Assembly (NCBI RefSeq): GCF_024679095.1
Contig: NC_066544.1
Location: 3,655,438-3,719,437, forward strand
Source: Eriocheir sinensis
Taxonomy: Eukaryota > Arthropoda > Malacostraca > Decapoda > Varunidae
DNA: 64,000 bases
Direction: 5' to 3'
Positions 51,370-63,099 of this stretch are shown piece by piece. Below the pieces are notes generated by a model, which saw only the letters and a program-made list of their open reading frames with translations, ran no database searches and had not been told where the DNA came from. A program made the position numbers and the translations under genes. Within the stretch, counting starts at the first letter, position 1. Each line of letters opens with the position of its first letter.

Positions 51370-52735
51370 TATATTTTGCTGCATTCCGTGTGCGTGTGTG
51401 TGTGTGTGTTTGTTTGCTTTAACTAATACTCTTCAAGGAAGTTAGTTTCATGTCTTAATTAATGGAATGGGTAAAAGGGGTCGTTCAATATATGTTTATA
51501 TTCATTTCACACCTTTCATTAAACTCGTGTAAACATCGTCATCATGATCCAAATCCATTACATGGATGATCAGATGCGAAATTTTGGATAATATTTAATT
51601 CAGAATCACACAAACTTGAGCATCCTTATCTAAGAGATTAGTTTATTCATAAAAAAATAGCTTGTATATAATCATTCAAATGTAGCCTAAGCATTCTGGC
51701 TTTAACAACCGCCAGCTTAGTCTCCTGCTATGTGATGTGAATGTTGTCATTTGATAAATCAAATACTGGTCAGATTGTAAGCCGTTTTTAAGTGTTATTT
51801 TTAAGGTGGTTCGTGTCAAGTGTTAGTTTAAGCCGCGAGCTGTTATCTCACTCGTTACAGGGTCGGTGTTACCATTGCCTGCTTCACAAGTTGATTGTAA
51901 TAGGTGAGATAACACAATAGCCTTTAGTTAAGTGAGGAAGATGATGAGTGGCCGAGCGGAAGCCGTTAAGTTCACTTTGTTCACTTAGTTCTCTCTCTCA
52001 CTGGGACATTAAAAGGTGTGTGGTTGGTTGTTAGTATAAAAATGGTATTGATAATTTTACACAATAGTTACAAAGTTTATGTGAGCGGTAAGTAGCACAA
52101 ATCAAAAAGCAAGTCACCCCTAGCGCGGATCGGATGAGCTCCGCCCGCTACCCGTCTTCTCTCTCCTTGGCGCTGCTTGCTCTTTTTATTTGCGTTGCTG
52201 GTTCGCCTGTGATGACTTGCCGGAACTTACAACGTTCCGGTGCTGATGAGTGCTGATTTAGCGTCAACCCAGCGTCTGTTGCCACGATCATAAGCACCTA
52301 CGTGTCCCCTAACATCCTGTGGTAACACTGAGCTTGTGTTTCGACACACTGCACATCAAATTTATGTGCTGTCAGCATGTCTGTAAATATGTATTTCTTA
52401 TGTCACTTCAACAGTCATTTTGCATGGCGATAGTGGTGCCTTATGTGAAAAGGAGTGGATATAGTACTATCTAATCCATAGATAGGTAATCCATTACATT
52501 TTATAATATTGCAATGATTTTAGTTGTCTATACATCAAGTTGTTAAACCAAGAAGAGATGTACAAGTGTCGAGGAGAAACGAAGAATGAAAGCAGAGGTA
52601 CTATCGGCTCGACTCGTAGCCGGTGCACCATTGAGTGAAAAAACGAATATGCTTGGCCGATGAGTTTATTCTCCCCGGGGCGCTTAATCCGCAGGTAGCC
52701 GTGGGGAGAACCTAAGTGTGCTGAGGGACCCCATG
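51370..52735. other. Unassigned AT-rich sequence
   Basis: A short (GT)n lies near 51390-51412. Around 52110-52260 the sequence becomes GC-richer (GCGCGGATCGGATGAGCTCC) without a recognisable gene. Nothing else was supported. Confidence 0.4.
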
Positions 52736-53860
52736 CTTAAGAATTTTTATAACAGGCATGAAAGAGTCAGAGGGGGGATGAGTAGGAGGAATATGCCCAG
52801 AATCACCCAGGGTGGAGTTCTTACAGAAAGTTTGAGCGAAGAGTTCAGTCTTAGAGATAGATGAGACGGCAGTACTCCCGTCAGGGTTAAGGAGAGGAGG
52901 GAAAGAGGAAGAAGTGAAATTGGTGGAGATATTTTTGGCTAGGTGCCAGAAGTCACGGGAAGAATTAGAAGCGAGGTGTTGACATTTTCTATTGATGAAA
53001 GAGGTTTTGGTAAGTCGGATAATAGATTTGGAACGATTCCGGGCTGAAATGTAAAGTTCATGGTTAAAAGGAGTGCGAAGGCTCTGGAGCCTATTGTGAG
53101 ATGCCTCTCTATCTTTAATATCACGAGAACAAGCATGATTAAAAAACAAGGCTTTTTACCATGAGGAGTAGAGAAAGAACGTGGAATGTATGCCTCCATT
53201 TCAGAGACAATTACCTCTGTGATGCGCTGGGCACACACAGAGGGGTCTCTCTCCTGGAAGGAGCAATCATTCCACGGGAAATCGGAAAAGTACATCCTCA
53301 GGTCGTCCCACTGAGCTGAGGCAAAATGCCAAAACATCGCCTCTTCGGTGGGTCCAGAGGATGAACAGGAGCGATAGGACAGGATACAGAAATAAGAGAG
53401 AGAACAGTTTGACAGAGTAAGCAGAAGGATTAGAGGTAATGAAGAGGTCTATAATGTTGGGCCTGTCTCCAAGACGGTCGGGAATACGAGTAGGGTGCTG
53501 AACCAACTGCTCTAGATCGTTGAGGAGAGCAAAGTTGTAGGCTTGTTCACCAGGCTGGTCAGTGAAAGAGGATGAAAGCCAAAGCTGGTGGTGAACATTG
53601 AAATCTCCCAAGATGGAGATTTCAGCGAAGGGAGAGTGAGTCAAGATGTGCTCCACTTTAGAGTTCAAATAGTCAAAGAATTTTACATAATTAGTAGAGT
53701 TAGGTGAGAGATAAACAGCACACATGTATTTAGTAATAGAATAACAATGAAGTCTTAGCCAGATGGTGGAAAATTCAAGAGTCAAGGTCGTGGGCACGAG
53801 AGCAAGTGATGTCGTTGCGTACGTAGGCGCAACATCCAGCTTTGGAATGAAATTTTGGAT
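52736..53860 (-). pseudogene. LINE family-A endonuclease and linker
   Basis: Minus strand: [17 protein letters not shown] near 53830, [36 protein letters not shown] (catalytic GDFN), NLIDLF-type segment, a broken SDH region near 53370, then the linker NHELYISARNRSKSIIRLTK and PPSDSFMPVIKIL. It ends at 52736, where the RT domain should begin. This is the only part of the window that shows the family-A endonuclease. An adjacent family-A segment lies in the opposite orientation. Confidence 0.8.
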
Positions 53861-54073
53861 ACTTTTCCCCTCTCAAATGCTGTCCATATATAGGGGCCTT
53901 GTCCGCCCTCGTATGGAGTACGCATATCTTGAGGGGGAGTAGGGCTCCAAACACACAGCTGTGCTAGAGAGAGTGGAGACATGGGGAGTGGATGAACATA
54001 AGAACATAAGAACATAAGAACGTAAGGAGTCTGCAAGAGGCCGGTTGGCCTATACAAGGCAGCTCCTGTACAC

Positions 54074-56071
54074 TCAACCCCACCTAACCTCACCATCCAT
54101 GGCTTTATCTAACCTCTTCTTGAATGTATCTATGGTATTGGCACCCACAACATGGCTCCCAAGCCTGTTCCATTCGTCCACCACTCTATTAGTGAACCAA
54201 TTCTTGCCTATGTCTTTGTTGAATCTGAATTTGTCTAACTTAAAACCATTTCCACGCGTCCTACCTGGCTCTTTCACTCTCAAAATTTTATTGACATCCC
54301 CTTTATTAAATCCCTTCATCCATTTATAAACTTCGATCAAGTCTCCTCGCACCCTTCGCCTTTCTAGAGAGTGTAGATTTAACTGCTTTAGCCTGTCTTC
54401 ATAAGGCAAGTTCCTCACCCCCTGAATCATCTTCGTCATCCTCCTCTGTACAGATTCTAACATCTTGATATCCATTCTATAATAGGGGGACCAGAACTGA
54501 ACTGCATAATCGAGATGAGGTCGAACTAGTGCTAAGTAAAGTTTGAGGATGACTTCAGCGCTCCTATTGCTCACGCTCCTTGAGATGAAACCTAGTACTC
54601 TGTTTGCCCGATTTTTAGCCTGAATGCATTGAGCCCTAGGACGGAGGTCAGCGCTCACTAGGACTCCTAAGTCTCTCTAACCCCCAGACCTGCTTAGAGG
54701 AGTGTCATGTAAGGAGTAATTGTGAGGGTTATTCCTACCTACACTCAAAATGCTACACTTCCCGACATTGAATTCCATCTGCCACTTCCTCGCCCAATCA
54801 TATAGTCTGTCAAGCTCATCCTGGAGAACGGTAGCGTCGCTGTCTGATTGGATTACTCTACCGATCTTGGTATCATCTGCGAACTTACTGACATCGCTAC
54901 TGATTCCTGTGTCCAAGTCATTGATGTAAATAATAAAAAGCAGAGGACCCAGCACCGACCCCTGTGGGACTCCACTCGTAACACTGCCCCATTCAGATTT
55001 CTTACCATTGATTTGCACTCTCTGCTTCCTACCACTAAGCCACGCCCTGATCCAGCTCAAAACTTTCCCATCTACGCCGTGAGCCTGTAATTTTAGTAAT
55101 AGCCGGTGATGAGGGACTTTGTCGAACGCTTTACTGAAATCTAGATATAATATGTCATAGTTTTCATCTCTGTCCACCGCCTCGATTACTTTAGTGTAGA
55201 AGGACAACAGGTTAGTAAGGCAAGACCTACCCTTTGTGAACCCATGTTGTGAGTCATGAATTAAATTATGCTTTTCTAGATGGTCCCGAATGCTCCTGGC
55301 TATAATCGACTCTAACATCTTTCCCACAACTGATGTTAAGCTAATTGGGCGATAGTTTGAGGTGGCTGACTTGTCTCCCTTTTTGAAAATCGGCGTCACA
55401 TTAGCTACTTTCCATTGATTGGGCACATACCCAGAATTTACCGACATTTTAAAGATATCGGCAAGAGGGCCACTAAGGACTTCCTTGCACTCTTTCAGAA
55501 CCCTTGGGAATACTTCGTCTGGGCCCGGCGATTTGTTTTTCTTCAACCTACCAATCTCATCCTGGACTACTTGCCTAGTGATGATCACATCCCTCAACTT
55601 GTCGTTCTCGTCACCCTCATATATCTGAACTCTCTCCGGAATGGTTGTTAGATTTTCCTGCGTGAAAACTGAGAGGAAATAGTCATTCATCATTTGGCTC
55701 ATATCTTCTCCATTCTCAACGAGCTCGCCCTTGTTTGTTTTCAACGGTCCAATTCTGTCCCTTGTTTTCGTCCTGTACAATTTGAAGAAGCCCTTGGGAT
55801 CGCTCTTGGCCTCGTTGGCTACCCTAATCTCATAATTTCTTTTTGCAAGGCGGGTGTTCTTCTTCACCGACCTGGCTAGCTCAACATACCTACCCCTGAG
55901 GTGGATCTCTCCGTTCTTTATTTTCCTATAAATTCCTCTCTTCAAGCCTATTTCATGCTTGAGTCTGCGGGTCATCCATTTGGGGTCGTTATTTTCCTTC
56001 CTACGTGCTTGGTAAGGGATATGCTGTCTCTGACCCTCTGCAATTTCTCTAACTAAATTATTGTAGGTCAT
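54074..56071 (-). pseudogene. CR1-B reverse transcriptase
   Basis: RT copies the element RNA onto nicked DNA. From the Met at 56071 a 464-codon frame carries: NKSPGPDEVFPRVLKE, ATSNYRPISLTSVVGKMLE, DSQHGFTKGRSCLTNLLSF, DILYLDFSKAFDKVPHH (motif A Asp present), [29 protein letters not shown] (catalytic ADD present), and QMEFNVGKCSILSVG. An in-frame TAG at 54677-54679 stops it where other copies read on into RDLGVLVSADLRP. The C-terminal 194 codons (KNRANRVLGFISR, LVRPHLDYAVQFWSPYYR) are intact after that stop. Frame joins to the endonuclease by one shift near 56.09 kb. Near-intact catalytic core; one nonsense codon. Confidence 0.9.
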
Positions 56072-56073
56072 TT

Positions 56074-56815
56074 CTACATGGTTCCCTGTCTTTCCGGTTC
56101 CAGCCCTGAGATCTGGCCCTCATCCAGCCCTAAGGTTTCCCAATTTACCTCCTCAAGGTGTTTTCTGAGCCCCTCATAATCAGCTCTTCTAAAGTCGGGC
56201 ACCAACACCGGGTTGAGTTCATGGGTCACCGCCCAGTCTAATTTAAACCTAATTTCCTTGTGATCACTGCCACCTAATTCTCCCCCAACATCTAGCTCGC
56301 TGATCATATACTCGGTGTTAGTTAAGACCAAGTCCAGAATGTTGTTACCCCTGGTGGGCTCTGTTACTGTCTGCTTGAGAAAATTATCTTGTATTACTTT
56401 CAGAAAATCCTCAGACTCTAGATCACCCACCACGCCTTCCCAATCTATATTCCTATAGTTAAAATCCCCCATTATGCAGACATTTTTGCTCCTGCTCGCC
56501 CTGCCTACCTCTTGTAGTAATATATCAGTGTCCTGCCTGCTGAGGTTGGGTGGCCTGTAAAGAACCCCTAGAATTAGTTTGTCCTTCCCTTTGTGGACGT
56601 CCACCCAAACTGATTCTGAGTCGCCATTTGTTTGAATAGAGTTGTTAGCGGAACATTTAAGTGTGTCTTTAACATAAAGTGCCACCCCCCCTCCCCTTCT
56701 TCCCTTTCTATCTTTGTGAAACATCTGGTAACCATCTATTTCATACTCAGACATGAAGTTTTTGTTGGCAGTATCTACCCATGTTTCCGTGATAGCTATA
56801 ATGTCGAATTTCTCG
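56074..56815 (-). pseudogene. CR1-B endonuclease, 5'-truncated
   Basis: An APE-type endonuclease frame (56754-56074) reads KDRKGRRGGGVALYVKDTL, LILGVLYRPPNLS, NVCIMGDFNYRNIDWEG (catalytic GDFN), NILDLVLTNTEYM and GGSDHKEIRFKLDW (catalytic SDH). Above 56754 the frame continues into ITETWVDTANKNF-like sequence at 56815. The N-terminal catalytic residues lie beyond the truncation. It ends in a stop one frame away from the RT start. Confidence 0.85.
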
Positions 56816-57454
56816 ACACATGCTTTCCCCTTCGTCTCATCAACTCTCTCTTACTAGCAGTCTTCTACCTCTTTAATTCCGCCGCTGTGTTGCATCTCTT
56901 TCTATCTTCTGTCGATATTATCATGCTAACTGCTCTTCTGAACATGCTAATTGCATGCCTCTTCCTCCTCCCGCGATCACGCTGCACACGACTTTATACT
57001 CTTGCTCATCCCTGTTTTATCCTAATTCCTTATGCAAGAGTTAACCAGCACCTTCATTCTTTAATCCCTTTCTCTGGTTAACTTTGGAACATCCTTCCTT
57101 CGTCAGTATTTCCTTCTGCCTACGACCTGAACTATTTCAAGAGAAGAGTATGTAGACTTCTCCACTTGAAATTTTCCTCTCCGTTGGCTTTTCGTTCTTT
57201 CCTTCTGCCTGAGCAGCGTTTAGCGGGCTTTTTTGTTTATGATTATTTTGTTTTTTGCCCTTGAAATGTCTCTCTTGCTTTAAAAAAAAGTTGTGGTAGT
57301 AGTAGAAGAGATAGAAGCAGTATATGTAGCCGTAGAAGTGTGGTAGTACAAGTATTAGCAGTATTGGTTAGTAATATGCGCTTCGAAATCGTGTAAAAAT
57401 GTCGGATGGTTATCTGTGATCGCCCCAAGGAAGTCAATATTTTATGCATGTACT

Positions 57455-57467
57455 CTGTGTGTGTGTT

Positions 57468-57531
<64 letters not shown>
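57455..57531. repeat. (GT)n microsatellite
   Basis: GT units with a few TT interruptions at the left side. It lies 170 bp after the family-A LINE tail, in otherwise unassigned sequence. Confidence 0.95.
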
Positions 57532-57818
57532 TGCTTGAACATTGTATAAAAGAGGGGTTTTCGTCCAGGTGTTACGAAAGATTTACTGGCATAAAAAAAT
57601 AACAGGTCTTTGAGTGAATGCTTTAAGTGGTGACCTTGACTCGAGACAAACAAGCTGAAGCCATGAAAGTAAGCCTCGTAAATCCTTGAAGCAGCGAGAG
57701 TAAATGCGGAAAGAATGAATTCGTGAGGGAGTGAAAGAGCCTTTCCAGTTTGAAGTGGATGAACTTCCTTGAAACCTACCTTGAAACTTCATTACTCTCT
57801 CTCCTCCTCTTTTTTTTT

Positions 57819-57821
<3 letters not shown>

Positions 57822-57897
<76 letters not shown>

Positions 57898-57996
57898 CTC
57901 CCTCTCTCTCTCTCTCTCTGCCTCTCCCTCTCTCTATTTCTCACTCTCTCTACCTGTTACTCACTCTCCGTCTCCATCTCTTCCTCTCCCTCTCTC

Positions 57997-58064
<68 letters not shown>

Positions 58065-58066
58065 GA
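57822..58066. repeat. (CT)n microsatellite, interrupted
   Basis: Long CT runs separated by CCTCTCC-type variants and a 60-bp pyrimidine-rich segment. It ends abruptly at the start of a LINE coding segment at 58067. Frames read as Ser-Leu repeats and are not coding. Confidence 0.95.
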
Positions 58067-59290
58067 GAAGCGAATTAACACTAATAAAAACCTACCTTGG
58101 TTTGATAGCGAAATTAAACACTCAGTCAAGGAGAGAAAATTGTTTTACAGGTTAAAGAAAGAACAAAGCACGCCCGAAAACATTATACTTTATCATGATG
58201 CCAGGCGACGAATAAAAATATTAGTATGTCAGGCAAAGCGTATATATGAAGAAAATATTGCAGCCAACTGTAAAAATAATCCGAAATCCTTCTCCAGTTA
58301 CATAAACAACAGAAAGGCGATCAGAAGTGGAATTGGACCTTTAATAAACAGCGATGATGCACTAATGACTGACAGCCAACACATTGCAAACCTCTTAAAC
58401 AATTACTTTTCCTCGGTGTTTAATACTAAGTCTTCCTCCCACTACCACCAACACCAGTACTAATGTAAATCTCGAGCATGCATTGCCTAATTTTGAAATA
58501 ACAACCGATGAAATCCTTAAAGCTCTCCATTCACTCAAAACAAATAAAAGTCCCGGACCCGACAAAGTATATCTTATACTGCATAAAGAAACACAGAGCG
58601 AAATACTCTCCTCCTTCACAACCGTATTCGATATGTCCTTGCGACAAGGCATCGTCCCTTCGGATTGGAAAAAGGCTAACGTGACACCGATTTTTAAGAA
58701 AGGAGACAAAAAAAATACCAGGCAATTACAGACCCATTAGTCTAACTTCAATTGTAGGTAAGCTACTCTAGAGCATAATTAGATACAAAATTGTGAGTTA
58801 CCTCGAAAGCCACTCATTAATTGGGGATTCACAACATGGCTTCCGTAGCAAAAGATTCTGCCCATCAAACCTATTGACCTTTTGTAACGACCTCTTCTCA
58901 GTTTATGATGTAACCAAATCATTGGACGTAGTCTATCTTGAATTCCAGAAAGCGTTTGATAAAGTCCCACATCATAAATTACTTTGTAAATTAAAGCAAA
59001 CAGGTATTGACGGTCAAGTAAACCAATGGATCGCGAATTGGTTGAGCAACAGATAACAAAGAGTGGTGATTGACGGATTTAACTCAAGAGTGGGCACCGG
59101 TCACTAGTGGCGTCCCTCAGGACTCGGTTTTAGGCCCACTGCTCTTCATTATTTTCATCAACGATGTGGATGTTGGACTCAATAATCGCATTAGTAAATT
59201 TGCAGACGACACAAAGATTGGTAACTCGGTTCTCACTGACCTCCACACACCCGGAAGGCGAAACAACACCCAACTACATAAGATCCGGTA
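58067..59290 (+). pseudogene. LINE family-C linker and reverse transcriptase
   Basis: From 58067: NKNLPWFDSEIKHSVKERKL, KRIYEENIAANCKNNPKSF, NNYFSSVFN. Then TDEILKALHSLKTNKSPGPD, DWKKANVTPIFKKGDKK, a frame change near 58715 in an A-run, GDSQHGFRSKRFCPSNLLTF, VVYLEFQKAFDKVPHH (Glu instead of Asp in motif A), another change near 59055, [20 protein letters not shown], and [12 protein letters not shown]. The CR1-like order is clear. The YLEFQKAFD motif lacks the catalytic Asp, and the GVPQG glycine is Asp. Homology ends near 59290. It is the better relative of the remnants at 640-775 and 1690-2560. Confidence 0.8.
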
Positions 59291-59488
59291 CCCATTCACT
59301 GATGGATGGACATGCAGTCAGCACGGTGACTGCACATCCATCTCCACTCCGCGAGAAAATCTAACCTATGATATTTTTGTTTAGAGGCGAGCACGCAAAC
59401 CATTACAACACTGAGCTCAGTGTGTGTGTGTCAGCTTGTACCCTGAGGTCGTAAGCAATTAATTGCGGCTACATTTGATGGTTCGTGG

Positions 59489-59490
<2 letters not shown>

Positions 59491-59542
<52 letters not shown>

Positions 59543-59575
59543 AACAAACACACAGACAGGTAGATAGATAGATAG
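59491..59575. repeat. (CA)n followed by (GATA)n
   Basis: (CA)n about 48 bp from 59491, then CAAACAAACACAC and a short GATA run ending near 59575. The GATA run may be the 3' tail of the minus-strand LINE that follows (AATAAATATCTATCTATC on that strand). Confidence 0.9.
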
Positions 59576-59779
59576 ATATTTATTGACCAAATTATAAAGT
59601 ATAAAAAATATTACATAACCTTAAAACATAACATTAGCCTCATCATTAAACATTAGGTAACTTACCGTAATAAACATTAACTATCACCAGATTATAACTG
59701 CAGTCCACAATATATGCTAAATACATAAAGGATTATGACCTTGACCATATCTACTTGTAGGTACTCACAAACTCATGAA

Positions 59780-60790
59780 TAATCTTACAAAGCGTTTCAG
59801 GAGAAGAATGAGAAAATAACTCGTTCATCAGCGTTTAATGTCACTTATTTTCACCTGTCCAGTTTACAGCTCTCCATAACTCCAAATCACCTTTGTTGTC
59901 AAGCAATCTTTCCCACTTTTCTGAAGTAGTTTCTCCATGCACTTTCTGAGGTTCCCGCCTGCTACAAGGCATACAGTCATACAAGTTGTATATAATAGTT
60001 TTGATCACTTGCTCGAAATTGTTTATCTAGCTGGGTTGGTCTACTGACTAGCTAAGTTACTCATAACTATTTCTTCATCTATTTCATTCTAATGTTCAGG
60101 TTTGTTAATATGATTATTCCGGCCAGAATAACTGCATTATACAGCATGATCACCCAAGTGATTGGTATGGGTACACAGGCTCTCCATATCCACGCCAGGC
60201 AAAGTCATAGTCACAGCAATAGGCGTGTGGTCCGACGGTAAACTTTCCCTCTGAATCACCGATAATTCTGTCACCCTGCTGAGCACGGAGTGACAACACA
60301 CAAGTATCCAATTCGGAGATCCACTCGTTACCTTTTGTATAGGTCTTGCTACTCGGAAAATGCTTAGCCCAAATATTGACATTGTTCAACATAATTTTCG
60401 TTCCTTACATGTATTTAACAAATAAAGGCATTTTCATTAGGCCCTCGTACCTAGTCTGGTATATTTGGGTACGATATTTTTTCCTAATTTACAAGGTCAG
60501 TATGTCTCACAAACTCATGAACAGAGGTACGGAACCTAGCATTCAGATCACCAATTACACAATAATCATTGCACTCACTTGTCTTGAACTTCTCCTGTAT
60601 AGAATTACACAATAATCATTGCACTCACTTGTCTTGAACTTCTCCTGTATAAAAGCAAATGAATCATGGGAGTAATACTCCGAGTCAGGTAGGGATATGT
60701 AACAAAACTCAAACTAGGACTTCGGGACACAACGAGGCTGAATCAAAATTTGTTATTCTATACTTACGTCTGTTACACACTTAGATGAGT
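59780..60790 (-). pseudogene. LINE family-D endonuclease and linker
   Basis: Minus strand, several frames: DSEYYSHDSFAFIQEKFKT near 60660, NDYCVI and GDLNARF near 60540 (the GDLN catalytic stretch), WAKHFPSSKTYTKGNEWISEL at 60370-60310, LPSDHTPIAVTMTLPGVD near 60220 (SDH motif), LGDHAV, and linker EKWERLLDNKGDLELWRAVNW at 59940-59875. A 50-bp tandem duplication at 60547-60646 disrupts the first part. Clade unassigned; the order endonuclease then WERLL...LWRAINW linker is known from LINEs of marine invertebrates. Confidence 0.65.
60547..60646. repeat. 50-bp tandem duplication
   Basis: ATTACACAATAATCATTGCA through CTCCTGTATA occurs twice, head to tail and without differences. It inserts 50 bp (a frameshift) into the family-D endonuclease just before GDLN. 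Confidence 0.95.
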
Positions 60791-60799
60791 ATTTCTTAG

Positions 60800-61420
60800 A
60801 AATAGTAACACCGTTCCAACTCGTTCAACTGAGCCACTCACTTCACTTTAAAAAAAAAACCCAGCCAGGAAACGACTAGTACTAGTAGTGACGTCTAAAC
60901 TTCGTTCAAGCTAATTATTTCGTAACAGAGTAGTGCCCTTTGCACCGCCAATATTTCCAACATAGTTTTTACACCATTTATATCCCAGGACAAAATCTTA
61001 ATAGTCTGTCTGCCAAACTGGAAATTTGACCCTAACCTCAAAGCCTCTGATAAAGTTTTTTTCTCTGTGGATTATTGTTGTATAGGGTCAATGTTAACAT
61101 CCTTGGGTGGGTGTGGAAATCTCACCCTTGGGCATTTTGAGAAATCCAAGATGGCGGCCAAAACGGCTTCCGCTTATAGAAGTTTTACTTTAGTGCCCTC
61201 AAATTATGCTAGAGAGACATGTAATACATCAAAATAGGGGTTTCAATAGGTGAAACACTCAAATTTCTGCACTAAAAACTGGTATGTTAATAATTTTTCC
61301 ACAAATGTACATAATAATGACCTTAACAAACCATTGTACTCAGGATAATTTTCCAGAGAAATAGCGTCATGAAGAAACTGCAAGTCATTCTCCTCAGCTC
61401 TTGAGTTTGATACCTGTCGA
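60800..61420. other. Unassigned sequence
   Basis: No motif or repeat family was recognised. An A10 run lies near 60850. Confidence 0.4.
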
Positions 61421-61422
61421 AA

Positions 61423-61838
61423 CTATGTCGTCTTCTGGGAAACCTTTGGGCATGGTACTTCAGTCATAGCCGGCCTTTGTGTACACTGGTAAGTCACATT
61501 CAGAAGGTCATCATCTTCAGGAAACTTTTGAGGCATCTCTTCTTTCTTTATTCGCTTAATCTGTTCTTCCCCTGTCTTTTCTGATGATTCAGCTACTGAA
61601 GGTTGAATGCTATCATTGCGAGTGCATGAGTAGACAACTTGCCATTGGAGGAACAAATGTCCGCATCAAAGTTGTCAGCAATGATCTGGATGAGACCAGC
61701 ACTTGAGTCAAAGATTCCCTGGACACTAGTGTCTGTATAAGAAGCATGGGCAACCGACTTCTTGAATCTCGCAACCTCATCATAGCTGCAGGTTACTCTG
61801 TACTCATACAGCTGGTCGACAACCTTCTTGGAATCCCA
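61423..61838 (-). pseudogene. Fragment of an uncharacterised invertebrate protein family
   Basis: Minus strand from 61838: DSKKVVDQLYEYRVTCSYDEV, FKKSVAHASYTDT, FDSSAGLIQIIADNFDADIC, SSNGKLSTHALAMIAFN. After a small frame change near 61610 it continues EKTGEEQIKRIKKEEMPQ and ends TQRPAMTEVP near 61440. The Q.IADN.D.....(D/N)G....HAM stretch, followed by a charged I.R.K..E segment and P.MP, recalls proteins of unknown function repeatedly predicted in molluscs, cnidarians and arthropods. That recollection is not verified here. The upstream side is cut by a Harbinger end at 61839. Function unknown. Confidence 0.5.
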
Positions 61839-61872
61839 GGGCCGGTATCCACGAAAGTGTCTTAGGCCGATG
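61839..61872 (+). repeat. Left terminal repeat of a Harbinger element
   Basis: GGGCCGGTATCCACGAAAGT, then GTCTTAGGCC. Starts of the form GGGCCGGTATTCACAAA...CTTAAG are common in one Harbinger/ISL2EU group, and a Harbinger transposase starts 170 bp downstream. The right end is not in the window, so target duplication cannot be read. Confidence 0.6.
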
Positions 61873-62034
61873 CCGTCGTCCATAGCAAAATAAAATGGCG
61901 GCTATCGTGCCTAACTTGCCTGACGTCGTACATAAAATTTTTCGACGGCCCTAACATCGTGCTTAGCGGTAAAACAGGCTGGACCCTGTCTTACCAGCCC
62001 TTAAGGACGATGGATTTGAACGTAAACAATCAAG

Positions 62035-62780
62035 ATGGCAGCGCCACAAGAGCAACAACCACATCAGCCAGGGAATAATTACCTTAGAAAGGACGTTCTA
62101 AATGAACTTAATGATGCTGAGCTCATCAAGAGGTACAGGTTAGACCGGGAAGGTATATTATTTGTTACCAACCTTGTAAGGGCAGCGCTGAAGAGTGATA
62201 CCAACAGGTCTAACCCGCTCACCCCGGAGTTGAAGGTTCTCATAACCTTAAGATATCTTGCTACTGGCAAAATGCAACAATGTAGCAGTGATGACCTTGG
62301 CCCCTCACAGTCCAGCATCAGCAGAGCCATCAGTAAAACTATAGACGCCCTTGCAGATGTTAATGTCCTCAAGAGGTTCATAACTTTTCCTGTCACCCAA
62401 GACAGCGCTGACCGAAAGAAAGCAGAATTCTTTGCTATAGCCAATTTCCCTAACATCGTAGGTGCCATTGATGGCACACACATCCGAATTGTGGCACCGA
62501 GGGATCAAGAAGAAGTGTATGTGAACCGGAAGGGGTATCACAGCATGAATGTCCAAGTTGTATTTGATGCCAATTATCGAATATTGGACATTCTTGCCAA
62601 GTGGCCAGGGTCAGTGCATGATGCACGTATCTTGAACAGCAGTGGATTGTCAAGATTGTTTGACGGAGGATATGTGCCAGCAGGAAGTCACTTGCTTGGA
62701 GACAGTGGGTACCCCTGCAAGACATGGCTCCTTACACCTTATCTGCGTCCACTGCCTGGACCTCAGTCACGATATAATAG
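62035..62780 (+). CDS. Harbinger (HARBI1-like) transposase, first exon
   Basis: The DDE transposase cuts and joins the ends of its element. The start ATG at 62035 has A at -3 and G at +4. The protein opens with YLRKDVLNELNDAELIKRYRL and has a helix-turn-helix region (LITLRYLATGKMQQCSSDDL, QSSISRAISKTID; residues 69-104). The catalytic part follows: NIVGAIDGTHIRI with D146, NRKGYHSMNVQVVFD, WPGSVHDARILNSS, and LLGDSGYPCKTWLLTPYL with D223. The frame meets TAA at 62782, before the third catalytic residue (Glu). The codons there read AATAG|GTAAAT, a good splice donor, and HARBI1-like proteins continue from YN-R toward the Glu. The gene therefore probably has a second exon, not identified here. 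The exon shows no internal stop, the longest undamaged transposon frame of its type in the window. Confidence 0.85.
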
Positions 62781-62794
62781 GTAAATACATTGTC

Positions 62795-63063
<269 letters not shown>

Positions 63064-63099
63064 CATGCACTAAAACATTTAAATATTTTTCTGGCAGGA

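Larger units (their letters stand above)
54001..56815 (-). mobile_element. CR1-clade LINE, best-preserved copy in the window
   Basis: The 3' terminus shows three and a half AACATAAG octamers on the plus strand (54000-54030), the kind of short tandem repeat that ends CR1 elements. It carries most of the endonuclease and all of the RT. It is 5'-truncated inside the endonuclease. Other copies of the same family: 8838-9511, 24205-25118 and the split piece at 28.4-31.4 kb. Confidence 0.85.
53875..57290 (+). mobile_element. LINE family-A RT C-terminus, split by CR1-B
   Basis: 53875-53990 reads LSIYRGLVRPRMEYA and LERVE. The next family-A segment appears at 56816-57290: FPLRLINS, then a frame-shifted LTALLNMLIACLF, YARVNQHLHSL, and the 3' UTR through TAGCGGGC to an A-run at 57281-57290. 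The CR1-B copy between (54001-56815, minus) is therefore an insertion. ACATG occurs on both sides of it and may be the target duplication. Many stops; dead. Confidence 0.8.

Noticed and set aside
57750..58155. Ser-Leu repeat frames across the (CT)n tract joined to LINE coding sequence
   Set aside because: A dinucleotide repeat keeps frames open by composition. The LINE part begins only at about 58067.
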